Below, piece by piece: positions 1 through 7,228 of a DNA stretch of 64,000 nucleotides; positions within the stretch are counted from its first letter, which is position 1, and every line of letters begins with the position of its first letter. The notes below the pieces were generated by a model. That model was not told the DNA's origin. It saw only the letters and a list, made by a program, of their open reading frames with translations, and searched no databases. This stretch comes from Paraburkholderia caffeinitolerans (lineage in GTDB: Bacteria; Pseudomonadota; Gammaproteobacteria; Burkholderiales; Burkholderiaceae): assembly GCF_902859945.1 (NCBI RefSeq), contig NZ_CADIKL010000037.1, positions 1 through 64,000 of the forward strand, given 5' to 3'. The translations under genes and the position numbers were made by a program.

Positions 1-60
1 CGGCCCTCGGGCCGCTGCCTGAGACGCCACCGTACGTTTCTTCTTCATCGGCATATCCAT
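1..60 (-). CDS. Start of an unidentified protein, cut by the window edge
   Basis: Only the first 20 codons are present, beginning MDMPMKKKRTV and rich in lysine and alanine. The ATG at 60 is preceded by a good ribosome binding site (GAGGT, about 7 nt upstream on the minus strand), which is the main support. The frame overlaps the end of the upstream LysR-type gene, so the two may be translationally coupled. Nothing can be said about function. Confidence 0.45.
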   Translation of the reverse strand, partial: MDMPMKKKRTVASQAAARGP

Positions 61-1003
61 GATTTTTACCTCTCATGATATGCCTCGCCCACAAAATGCC
101 GGATAGGTCCGCGTCCAGCGGTACCAGCGCGTGATATACCGCCCCATTCGAGAGCAAATCGGAAAAGGGCATCTGCAGTCGCCCCGCCGCTAAATCGGCC
201 TCGATAGTAGGAAACGGTCCGATGCCAAATCCGAACCCATCGACCACGGCCTGCAACGTCACAAAAAAATGATCGAACCGCATAGTCCGGCTCGCCCGAA
301 GCCCTGGGTGACCGACGGCCGTCAACCACGCTTCCCAATCGCCGGGACGTGTCTCGCTGGTGAGCCAGGTTTGGGCGGCCAACTGCCCGACATTCGTCAG
401 TCCGGATCGCGCAATCAATTGGGGGCTGGCAATGACCGTGTTGCGCTCCTGGAATAACTGCCAGCTCTGAAACTGTCCGCCGGGCGGCACGTGGCGCCGT
501 ATCGCCAAATCGAAAGTGCCTCGCAATGCAGGCTCCGTTGACATCGCGGTCGAGATGCGCACGTCGACGTCCGGGCAAATCTCGGCAAAACGCGGCAGCA
601 GCGGAATCAGCCAATGCATCGCCGCCGTTGCCGACGCGCTCACTCGAATAACCTTGACGCGCTGATTCTTCCCGTACCGCTCGGCCGCATCGGCAATATG
701 GTCGAACGCCGCACTGATTTCGCGCGCAAAAGCGCGTGCGTGCGACGTTGCCACTATGCTCTGTCCTTCGCGCGCGAAGAGTGGCTGGCCGAGCCAGTCT
801 TCGAGAATCGCAATGTGCCGGCTGACGGCGCCGTGCGTGAGGTTCAGTTCGCGCGCCGCAGCCGAATAGCTGCCCGCGCGCGCGGCAACTTCGAACTGAT
901 CAAGTACCGACCGCGCAACCCTGCGTGGTATGTGGGCTATCCCAACATCCCGATGCGATAGCCTTCTCGCCTTGAGTCGTTCCCGATGGCGGGCCGCTTG
1001 CAT
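1..1003 (-). CDS. LysR-family transcriptional regulator (GcvA-like), C-terminus cut by window edge
   Basis: The minus-strand frame is open from the window edge. It shows a LysR winged helix-turn-helix (SYSAAARELNLTHGAVSRHI) followed by a substrate-binding domain with typical elements such as the FGIGPFPT-like stretch near positions 170-200. The start is uncertain. ATG at 1003 places about 40 residues before the first helix, longer than usual, and the frame stays open upstream to another ATG at 1093. No stop occurs before position 1, although the expected length of about 300 residues is already exceeded and the last 20 or so residues do not look LysR-like. A downstream gene starts inside its end at 60. 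Either the protein has an extended tail or a frameshift lies near 70-90. Target genes are unknown. Confidence 0.75.
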   Translation of the reverse strand, partial: MQAARHRERLKARRLSHRDVGIAHIPRRVARSVLDQFEVAARAGSYSAAARELNLTHGAVSRHIAILEDWLGQPLFAREGQSIVATSHARAFAREISAAFDHIADAAERYGKNQRVKVIRVSASATAAMHWLIPLLPRFAEICPDVDVRISTAMSTEPALRGTFDLAIRRHVPPGGQFQSWQLFQERNTVIASPQLIARSGLTNVGQLAAQTWLTSETRPGDWEAWLTAVGHPGLRASRTMRFDHFFVTLQAVVDGFGFGIGPFPTIEADLAAGRLQMPFSDLLSNGAVYHALVPLDADLSGILWARHIMRGKNHGYADEEETYGGVSGSGPRA

Positions 1004-1085
1004 CCGGTGTCGGAGCAGCGCGAAGTGCAGACGGATCGGACCGAAGCGCGACAGGAATGCCTGCGTGCGGCGTGGATCCCGGAAA

Positions 1086-1102
1086 CCCTGCATCTGGCAG
1101 GG
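1086..1102 (-). terminator. Short hairpin after the LysE gene
   Basis: A 6-bp perfect stem (CCCTGC / GCAGGG, 5-nt loop) lies 18 nt after the lysE-type stop and is followed on the minus strand by only three T. It could be a weak intrinsic terminator. If so, it argues against a start for the LysR gene at 1093. Confidence 0.3.
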
Positions 1103-1119
1103 TGTAGAAAGGCGCGCGC

Positions 1120-1767
1120 TTACTGGCGCATGAGCGCCATCATCGCGCCGAAGCCGACGAACACGCCGCCCGTCACGCGGTTGAATGCCTTCGCCACGCG
1201 GCGACTCTTGAGCGTCGCGCCGATGCGCGTGCCAAAGCCCGCATAGACCAGATACCAGCTCACCTCGCACACCGCGAAGGTCGTCACCAGCACGCCGAAC
1301 TGGGGCAGCGTGGGGCGGCTCGCGTCGATGAACTGCGGCAGCAGCGCGGCTGCGAACAGGATGGCTTTGGGGTTGCTGCCCCCCACGAGGAAGCCATTGC
1401 GAAACAGCGCGGCCGGTGAGCGCCCGGCGCGAGTGGCGAGCGCTTCGGCCATGGCGTCGCTGGCATCGGCGCCGCTTTCGCTCACGGGCGAGCGCCACGC
1501 CTTCACGCCCAGATAGACGAGATAGGCCGCGCCAACGATGCGCAGCGCGTTGAACAGCGTCGGCCACGCCTGGAGGACCGCGCCAAGGCCGGCGGCCGAG
1601 ACGGCCAGCATCAGCACGAGTGCGGAGAGGCAGCCGCCCATGGTCGCGCTGGTTCGGCGCAGGCCGTATTGCGCGCCGTGCGACATGATCAGCAGCATAT
1701 TGGGGCCAGGAATGGCGCAAACGACGAAGACAGTGGCGAGGAACAGCCACCAAGTGTGGAGATTCAT
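1120..1767 (-). CDS. LysE/RhtB-family amino-acid exporter
   Basis: A protein of 215 residues with about six hydrophobic segments and the LysE-family hallmark CAIPGPNMLLIMSHGAQYG near residue 20, then GSNPKAILFAAALLPQF in the middle. Family members export amino acids or related metabolites across the inner membrane; the substrate cannot be read from sequence. ATG at 1767 was chosen because the first transmembrane helix follows at once and the upstream in-frame extension is not conserved in character. The ribosome binding site is weak. The gene precedes a LysR regulator on the same strand. Confidence 0.9.
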   Translation of the reverse strand: MNLHTWWLFLATVFVVCAIPGPNMLLIMSHGAQYGLRRTSATMGGCLSALVLMLAVSAAGLGAVLQAWPTLFNALRIVGAAYLVYLGVKAWRSPVSESGADASDAMAEALATRAGRSPAALFRNGFLVGGSNPKAILFAAALLPQFIDASRPTLPQFGVLVTTFAVCEVSWYLVYAGFGTRIGATLKSRRVAKAFNRVTGGVFVGFGAMMALMRQ

Positions 1768-1898
1768 GGCGACAACCGGCAGAAAAGCAAAACCAGAATT
1801 ATGCCAGCACGCGCGGGTTGGGAGGGGCGAGTGAGCTGGCGGCTTTGGGTTTCGGGTGTAGGCGAAAAGAAAAAAACGCAAGAATCGTAAGTAATTCG

Positions 1899-1918
1899 AA
1901 CCATTAACAACCGTTAAC
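1899..1918. promoter_or_regulatory. Two abutting 10-bp near-repeats in an AT-rich intergenic patch
   Basis: The 333-bp gap 1768-2100 separates the LysE gene from a small rightward gene. Its only notable structure is an AT-rich patch with AACCATTAAC directly followed by AACCGTTAAC. This resembles a regulator site or promoter element, but no regulator can be named. The rest of the gap shows nothing recognisable. Confidence 0.25.
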
Positions 1919-2100
1919 CATTGTCAGTTCTCGAGATATATGATTGCCGTGCGTACCGCGCAAGCCCAGAATACTTCCACATCCATCGTCCTCGGCGAGC
2001 ACCATGGACGCTGGGCGCGAGCGCGCGGCAGCAATGGCCTTTAATCAGGCAAAACCAGGCAGTTTCAGGCAAACGATCTGCAATCAACCGGAGGAATCAA

Positions 2101-2331
2101 ATGGGCATTCTTGACGAAGTGGGCAAGGTCGCGGGGGCGATTGCGGCGGTGGAAGCAACGGAAAAGGTCGACGCCGATGCCGGCTTCCTGACGAAAGCGG
2201 CCGCTGCGGTCGCGGGCTTCGAAGGTGCGGGCGCGCTCGAGAAAATGGTCGAGAAGAAAGAGGATGAAAAGCCGGCCGACGACACCCAGCAAGCCGACGC
2301 AGGCGATGCGGCACAGGATTCGCAAACCTGA
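2101..2331 (+). CDS. Small acidic/lysine-rich hypothetical protein (76 aa)
   Basis: The start is well supported: ATG at 2101 preceded by GGAGGA at 8 nt. The protein has an alanine-rich amphipathic first half (residues 1-50) and a charged tail of alternating Lys, Glu and Asp ending in Gln/Asp/Ala residues. There is no signal peptide, transmembrane helix or cysteine. Such a composition is typical of small soluble or intrinsically disordered stress-related proteins, but no family was recognised. It is monocistronic, with its own strong terminator downstream. Confidence 0.7.
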   Translation: MGILDEVGKVAGAIAAVEATEKVDADAGFLTKAAAAVAGFEGAGALEKMVEKKEDEKPADDTQQADAGDAAQDSQT

Positions 2332-2380
2332 CCCCGCAGATCCGGCCGGGGGATTCGCAACGCTCGGCATGAGAATTCCC

Positions 2381-2410
2381 GCGCGTGCCGCTTGAGGGAG
2401 CGGCACGCGC
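2381..2410 (+). terminator. 12-bp perfect hairpin downstream of the small gene
   Basis: GCGCGTGCCGCT (2381-2392) and AGCGGCACGCGC (2399-2410) pair perfectly around a 6-nt loop. No T run follows, so it is more likely an RNA-stabilising or protein-binding hairpin. It stands 30 nt before a canonical terminator. Confidence 0.5.
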
Positions 2411-2439
2411 GGCCGATAAGAGTGGCAGAAACCTGTCTA

Positions 2440-2468
2440 CCGCGGTCCGATGACCGCGGTTTTTTTTT
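2440..2468 (+). terminator. Rho-independent terminator
   Basis: An 8-bp GC-rich stem (CCGCGGTC / GACCGCGG) with a 4-nt loop is followed directly by nine T. This is a textbook intrinsic terminator for the rightward small gene, and it sits just beyond the 3' end of the convergent aldo-keto reductase gene. Confidence 0.9.
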
Positions 2469-2492
2469 GCCGCTCGAATACGCTGGCCGAAT

Positions 2493-3374
2493 TCACGCGC
2501 CCGCTTTGCCGATTGTATCGAGCCGCGCGAGCACTTCGTCGTTCAATTCGAGCGTTTGCGCCTGCATGTTCTCGCGCAGATGCGCGAGCGACGATGTGCC
2601 GGGAATCAGCAGGATATTGGGTGCGCGATGCAGGAGCCACGCGAGCGCGACGGTCATCGGCGCGACGCCGAGCGACTGCGCGATCTCCGAGAGCGCCGTC
2701 GACTGGATCGGCGTGAAGCCGCCGAGCGGGAAGAACGGCACATAGGCGATGCCACGCGTTGCGAGCGAGTCGATCAGCGTGTCGTCGGCGCGGTTCACCA
2801 GGTTGTAGTGGTTCTGAACACCGACAATCGGGGCAATGCGCCCGGCATCCTCGATCTGCTTTGCCGTTGCGTTGGAGATGCCGATATGGCGCACGAGACC
2901 GCGTTCCTGCAGCGCCGCGAGCGTTTCCATTTGCCTTTCGATGGGGCCTTCGGCGGGCTTGTGCTGGTCGCCCATGACGCGCAGATTGACCACGTCGAGC
3001 GTATCCAGCCCCAGATTGCGCAAATTGTCCTGCACGGCGCGCTCGATATCGGCGGGCTCCTGAGCGGGCAGCCACGCACCCGCGGCGTCGCGCACCGCGC
3101 CCACCTTCGTGACGATCGTGAGATCGGCGGGATAGGGGTGGAGCGCCTCGCGGATGATCTGGTTCGTCACGTGCGGGCCGTAAAAGTCGCTCGTGTCGAG
3201 ATGATTCACCCCTAGCGCGAGCGCCTCGCGCAGCACGGCGACGGCTGTCGCGCGGTCCTTGGGCGGGCCGAATACGCCGGGGCCGGCGAGTTGCATGGCG
3301 CCGTAGCCCATGCGGTTGACGGTGCGGCCCGCGAACGCGAACGTGCGGGAAGGTTGGCTGGACGATTGCGGCAT
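2493..3374 (-). CDS. Aldo/keto reductase family oxidoreductase
   Basis: A 293-residue protein with the aldo-keto reductase (beta/alpha)8 signature: NRMGYGAMQLAG near the N-terminus, GVNHLDTSDFYGP containing the catalytic Asp and Tyr, the conserved Lys in TIVTKVG, and a C-terminal NADPH-binding segment (LIPGTSSLAHLRENM). These enzymes reduce aldehydes and ketones with NADPH. Start at 3374 is favoured by GGAG about 7 nt upstream. The gene is divergent from a LysR regulator 124 bp away, which suggests it is that regulator's target. The substrate is unknown. Confidence 0.92.
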   Translation of the reverse strand: MPQSSSQPSRTFAFAGRTVNRMGYGAMQLAGPGVFGPPKDRATAVAVLREALALGVNHLDTSDFYGPHVTNQIIREALHPYPADLTIVTKVGAVRDAAGAWLPAQEPADIERAVQDNLRNLGLDTLDVVNLRVMGDQHKPAEGPIERQMETLAALQERGLVRHIGISNATAKQIEDAGRIAPIVGVQNHYNLVNRADDTLIDSLATRGIAYVPFFPLGGFTPIQSTALSEIAQSLGVAPMTVALAWLLHRAPNILLIPGTSSLAHLRENMQAQTLELNDEVLARLDTIGKAGA

Positions 3375-3498
3375 GTCGTGCTCCTCGTGAACGGATGGCG
3401 CCAGTATGGGCGCGTTCGCGTTGTTGGATAATCCCACCTGATCCGCACGGGTTGTTCGAAATTCCGCACAATGCGCATGTACCCGAAGCCCGACCGAC

Positions 3499-4446
3499 AT
3501 GAGCCACGAAAGCCCTCCGCCCAAGAATTCTTCGCTCGCCGCGTTCGAAATGAACGATCTGGCCGCTTTCGCCGCCGTTGCGCGCGCGGGTGGGTTTCGC
3601 GACGCGGCGCGTGCGGGCGGTGTCTCGGCCTCGAGCCTGAGCACTGCTGTGCGCCGGCTCGAGGCGAAGCTCGGCCTGCGCCTCCTGAATCGCACCACGC
3701 GCAGCGTCGCTCCCACGGATGCGGGCCAGCGCCTGCTCGAATCGATCACGCCGCTGTTTGCCGAAATGAAAGCCGCGCTGGACGTCCTGAACGGTTATCG
3801 CGACCGCCCGGCCGGCGTGCTGCGCCTGAACGTGCCCGCCAACGTGGCGCGCAGCATTCTGCCACCGATCCTCACGCGGTTCGTGGCCGCGTATCCCGAG
3901 ATTCGCGTGGAAGTGGTCGTGGAAGATGGTTTCGTCGACGTGCTACTGGCGGGCTGCGACGCGGGCATCCGCTACGACGAGCGGCTGGAGCAGGACATGA
4001 TCGCGATTCCGGTCGGCCCGCGCGTGCAGCGTTTCGCGACAGCGGCGTCGCCCGCGTATCTCGCCGCGCATGGCCGGCCCGCGCATCCGCGTGATCTGCT
4101 CGGGCATGTTTGTTTGCGCGTGCGTTTTTCGGGTGGCGCGATGGCGGTCTGGGAATACGAGCGCGACGGCGAGACGCTGCGTGTCGATCCGCCCGGCGCG
4201 CTCGTGGTGAAGCCGGCGGCGGCGTTCGATCTCGCCATGGAGATGGCGTTGGGCGGCGCGGGTGTGATCGCGTTGTTCGAGGACATGCTTGAGCCACACT
4301 TCGCAAGCGGCGCGCTGGAGCCGCTTCTCCGCGACTGGTGGCCGAAATTCACCGGGCCATTTCTCTACTATCCGGGCCGGCGCCATTTGCCTGCGCCGCT
4401 CAGGGCATTCGTCGATTTCCTCAAAGCGGACGGCAGCGATCTTTAA
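3499..4446 (+). CDS. LysR-family transcriptional regulator
   Basis: A 315-residue LysR protein: N-terminal winged helix (GGFRDAARAGGVSASSLSTAV, then LGLRLLNRTTRSV) and a C-terminal effector domain from about residue 100. It is divergent from the aldo-keto reductase gene and probably controls it together with itself, the usual LysR arrangement. Its 3' end overlaps the convergent msrC-like gene by 4 bp. Confidence 0.92.
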   Translation: MSHESPPPKNSSLAAFEMNDLAAFAAVARAGGFRDAARAGGVSASSLSTAVRRLEAKLGLRLLNRTTRSVAPTDAGQRLLESITPLFAEMKAALDVLNGYRDRPAGVLRLNVPANVARSILPPILTRFVAAYPEIRVEVVVEDGFVDVLLAGCDAGIRYDERLEQDMIAIPVGPRVQRFATAASPAYLAAHGRPAHPRDLLGHVCLRVRFSGGAMAVWEYERDGETLRVDPPGALVVKPAAAFDLAMEMALGGAGVIALFEDMLEPHFASGALEPLLRDWWPKFTGPFLYYPGRRHLPAPLRAFVDFLKADGSDL

Positions 4447-4949
4447 CGCGCGGCCGTTTTTTTCCAGCCGAATTCCACGAACACACGGCACAGTTCGGCC
4501 ATGCCTTTGGCGTCTTCTTCGTCGAAGCGCGCGAGATGCGGGCTATCCACGTCCCACACGCCGATGAGCGCGCCGTCCGCCGCGACGAGCGGCACGACGA
4601 TCTCCGATTGCGAAGCCGAATCGCAGGCGATATGGCCCGCGAATGCATGCACGTCGGCGACCACCTGGATTTCGCGTGTCTGGGCCGCGGTGCCGCACAC
4701 GCCCTTGCCGAGCGGAATGCGCACGCAGGCGGGCTTGCCCTGGAACGGACCGACCACGAGTTCGGCGCCGTCGAAGAAGTAGAAGCCGGCCCAGTTCAGC
4801 CCGTCGAGCGAATTGAACACGAGCGACGAGAAGTTCGCCGCGTTCGCAACGGCATCGGCTTCGCCTTCGATCAGCGCGCGCGCTTGCGCGGCGAGGGTTT
4901 CGTAGAGGGCGGGTTTGTCGGCGGGCAGGGCGTCGGAAAGCGAAAACAT
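4443..4949 (-). CDS. msrC: Free methionine-(R)-sulfoxide reductase (GAF domain)
   Basis: A 168-residue single GAF domain matching the fRMsr/YebR family. All three signature cysteines are present: C75 (GKPACVRI), C85 (GKGVCG) and C109 (HIACDS). In the family these reduce free methionine-R-sulfoxide with thioredoxin as reductant. The motif SEIVVPLVAADGALIGVWDVDS is also typical. The gene lies 94 bp downstream of the flavoprotein gene on the same strand, so it could be co-transcribed with the peptide/flavoenzyme pair. Confidence 0.93.
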   Translation of the reverse strand: MFSLSDALPADKPALYETLAAQARALIEGEADAVANAANFSSLVFNSLDGLNWAGFYFFDGAELVVGPFQGKPACVRIPLGKGVCGTAAQTREIQVVADVHAFAGHIACDSASQSEIVVPLVAADGALIGVWDVDSPHLARFDEEDAKGMAELCRVFVEFGWKKTAAR

Positions 4950-5043
4950 GGGGAGGTACCGGGTTGGGCAAAAAGCGCGATCGCCATTGCGGCGATCGAG
5001 GGCGCCAGTTTAGGCTACTTCGCCCGCTTTTGCCGGGGCCGCG

Positions 5044-6393
5044 TCAGACGAGTGCGTGCGGATAGCCCTGAGCAACGAGCCACTGGCGAATCGTGTGGGC
5101 GGTGTCGGCATCGAGGGATTTAAGCGCTTCGTGCGCACTTTCGTGTGGCTTTTCGCGCGCGTTTTCGTGCATGAGCGCCTGCACGATGGGTGCGAGCGGC
5201 ACGCCTTGCAGATGCCAGACGCCAAGTGGTTGGTCGGGGCTCGCGACGACGTCGGCCTCGCCGATGAGATCGCCGTCGATCACCGGCGCGCGGGCGATTG
5301 CAAGCTGGCCGAAGTCGGGAACCTGATGAGTGGGCTCGTCGTCCGGCCATTGGCTGCGTGCCTGCCAGAAGGGGCCTGCGCCAAAACGCTGCTCGAGCGC
5401 GTAGACGTCGCGGCCGGTGCGGGCGAAGTGCTTGAACAGGTGCTCGATGCGCTGTTGATGAAAGCGCAGCGCAAGCTCGGCGCGTTCGGGCCGGCTGAGG
5501 AGCGTGTGAATCACGGCGGGCGCCTGCAAGGCCGACGAAAGCGACTGCAAGATGCCGTTGCCCGCGAGCGGATCGACCGCCATCGCGGCGTCGCCTACGC
5601 GCAGCCAGTTGCGCGCGCCGGTGCGCCCGCACAGCGTGGCGGTGCTGCTGCGCGCATGAAGCCGTGCGTGTTCGCCCGTCTCGCCGGCGAAAAACGCGCT
5701 CGCGAGCGGCGAGCGCCGCATGCGCGCGCAGAACGCGAGCAACTCGTCGCGTTGCGGCAACTCTGCGCATGCGACGTCGAGCGTCATCTGCCAATAGCAC
5801 CGGCCGTCCGGCAGGCGCGCCATCCATGCCCAGCCGTCTTGCAGGCTTTCGAAGGCCGAGCCGGCGGAAGCGGCAGCGGCGGGTGCACCTTGCCAGGCGT
5901 TGAGCAGGCTCAGCGTTTGCGGGCCGCGCGTGGCGTCGCGCATGAGCGGCGCAAGCCGTCCGCGGGCCTCGACGAGAAAATCGGCGTTCAGCGAGAGCGG
6001 TCCATCGGCGGTCTCGATCATCAGATCGTGCGTGTGCGCCGTGGTTTGTACCGAGCGCACCGCCGCTTCGACGATCTCGACGCCTGCTTCACGCAGATCG
6101 TCGCGCAAGGCCGCGTCGAACGCGTGCCGGTCGACCAGAAACTCCGCGTTGGCCGTCTGCATGGCGCCGTTCCAGAGCGTGGTGCGCACGCCCGGTCCTT
6201 GTGCGCACAGGGCGGCCCGAAACAGGCCTGCGCGGCGCAGTCCGTCGAGTGCGCGCAGCGACAGGCTTTCCACAGCGTCGAAGCGGCGCCGCTCGCTCAC
6301 CACGGTGACCGCGTAGCCAAGCGTGGCAAGCGCGCGCGCCACGGTGGCGCCCGCTGGCCCCGCGCCGAGCACGACGATATGCGGGGCTTTCAT
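5044..6393 (-). CDS. FAD-dependent monooxygenase/oxidoreductase of the tryptophan-halogenase/QhpG superfamily
   Basis: A 449-residue flavoprotein. It has an N-terminal FAD-binding Rossmann motif GAGPAG (residues 10-15), an ESLSLRALDGL segment near residue 42, FLVDRHAFDAAL near 85, GWAWMARLPDGR near 187, and the FAD-contact motif VGDAAMAVDPLAGNGI (266-281). This set is typical of flavin halogenases and the related peptide-modifying monooxygenases QhpG and LodB. The catalytic lysine region of true halogenases is not recognisable, so a monooxygenase is more likely (inference). The start overlaps the stop of a 37-codon peptide gene by 4 bp (ATGA), implying tight translational coupling. The substrate is unknown; a peptide-modifying role is only suggested by context. 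Confidence 0.8.
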   Translation of the reverse strand: MKAPHIVVLGAGPAGATVARALATLGYAVTVVSERRRFDAVESLSLRALDGLRRAGLFRAALCAQGPGVRTTLWNGAMQTANAEFLVDRHAFDAALRDDLREAGVEIVEAAVRSVQTTAHTHDLMIETADGPLSLNADFLVEARGRLAPLMRDATRGPQTLSLLNAWQGAPAAAASAGSAFESLQDGWAWMARLPDGRCYWQMTLDVACAELPQRDELLAFCARMRRSPLASAFFAGETGEHARLHARSSTATLCGRTGARNWLRVGDAAMAVDPLAGNGILQSLSSALQAPAVIHTLLSRPERAELALRFHQQRIEHLFKHFARTGRDVYALEQRFGAGPFWQARSQWPDDEPTHQVPDFGQLAIARAPVIDGDLIGEADVVASPDQPLGVWHLQGVPLAPIVQALMHENAREKPHESAHEALKSLDADTAHTIRQWLVAQGYPHALV

Positions 6394-6503
6394 GACGCGA
6401 GTGAGCGCGGTTCGGCGCAGAGCATCGCGCCAATTTGTTTAGACATGCCAGGCATGTGCAGAGGGTCTGGAAGTACGGCTCCGGGAGGAAGAAAGTCTTG
6501 CAT
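6390..6503 (-). CDS. 37-residue peptide coupled to the flavoenzyme; possible modified-peptide precursor
   Basis: A short gene with a strong ribosome binding site (AAGGGGG, 5 nt before ATG). Its TGA overlaps the flavoenzyme ATG by 4 bp. The product begins MQDFLPPGAVLPDPL and ends CAEPRSLAS. It has five Met, six Pro and a single Cys in the C-terminal third, no Trp or Tyr, and no obvious signal peptide or membrane helix. Codons such as CTT, CCT, GTA and TCT are less GC-biased than in neighbouring genes. A short peptide directly upstream of, and coupled to, a superfamily that includes peptide-modifying flavoenzymes suggests a RiPP-like precursor. A plain coupling leader is the alternative. No recognisable transporter or peptidase is adjacent. 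Confidence 0.55.
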   Translation of the reverse strand: MQDFLPPGAVLPDPLHMPGMSKQIGAMLCAEPRSLAS

Positions 6504-6724
6504 GCTGTCCCCCTTGAGAGTGGTATGGGTTAAGCACCTGGAACGGTGGCGTGCGCGATAGCGCCCATTCAATCTCGCACAGATGCAAGAGCGAATCCAT
6601 CCGGTGAACAACGCATATTGGAAAATTGACGGGAGTGTTTTCCCTGTGTTTTAACGAGGTTTTACTTTTGTACATGCGCGCTGAATAGGGCGCGAAGCGT
6701 GCGGGAATGGTGCATGCGTGGCGC

Positions 6725-6766
6725 ATGATCGTTCGTTCTCGTTCGGCACGAGAGAGGCACGATCAT
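6725..6766. promoter_or_regulatory. Nested inverted repeat in the gap between two minus-strand genes
   Basis: An outer perfect pair ATGATCGT (6725-6732) / ACGATCAT (6759-6766) encloses an inner perfect pair TCTCGT / ACGAGA (6737-6742, 6748-6753). The gap 6504-6818 otherwise holds an AT-richer patch near 6628-6675 that may carry the promoter of the peptide/flavoenzyme genes. The structure could be an operator or, read leftward, a terminator or leader for the 92-residue Cys protein upstream. Confidence 0.35.
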
Positions 6767-6818
6767 TCGTACTGCTGCGTTAGACGCAATGAGGAGGGAG
6801 CCCCGAGGTATCGTGGGA

Positions 6819-7097
6819 TCAGTTGCTGGTCGAGCCGCCCGTGACGTCGGCGCTTTCGATCGCCTTGCGCTCGCGCCGCTCTTCGTTGCCGCGGCGCGCG
6901 CGCATGCGCTGGCGCGAGAGGACGTGGATGACCTCGCCAGTGCTGGCATTCTCGGGAATTTCGTTGCGGATCACGTTGGCGACCATCGGCAGGCCCTGGC
7001 GCTGGCGTTGCAGCGCGCGGGCAATCGCGCCACGGCAGACCGGTCCGTGGCAATCCCACTCGTCGCGCATTTTTCCGCAGTAACGGCATTTGTCCAT
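6819..7097 (-). CDS. Hypothetical protein with an N-terminal four-cysteine cluster (92 aa)
   Basis: The N-terminus carries cysteines at 4, 7, 16 and 21 (MDKCRYCGK, then WDCHGPVCRG), a spacing that suggests a zinc ribbon or knuckle. The rest is basic (RQRMRARRGNEERRERK) and could bind nucleic acid. ATG at 7097 was preferred over an ATG eight codons upstream because it starts just before the metal-binding motif. No family was recognised. Confidence 0.65.
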   Translation of the reverse strand: MDKCRYCGKMRDEWDCHGPVCRGAIARALQRQRQGLPMVANVIRNEIPENASTGEVIHVLSRQRMRARRGNEERRERKAIESADVTGGSTSN

Positions 7098-7228
7098 GGG
7101 GTGCAGTGTAACTGGAATCACATGACGTTTTAGGGGCGCGATCCCGGGTGCCGGCCAGCGGACGATGTGTCCGGGGCTGTCGCGCGGCGGTATGATCGGC
7201 TGCGGAGTTCGCGAGGCGGGAGCGGCAC

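Noticed and set aside
5044..6393. Calling the flavoprotein a tryptophan halogenase
   Set aside because: The superfamily motifs are present, but the catalytic lysine region of halogenases is not recognisable and the coupled peptide has no Trp. Monooxygenase/oxidoreductase is the safer call.
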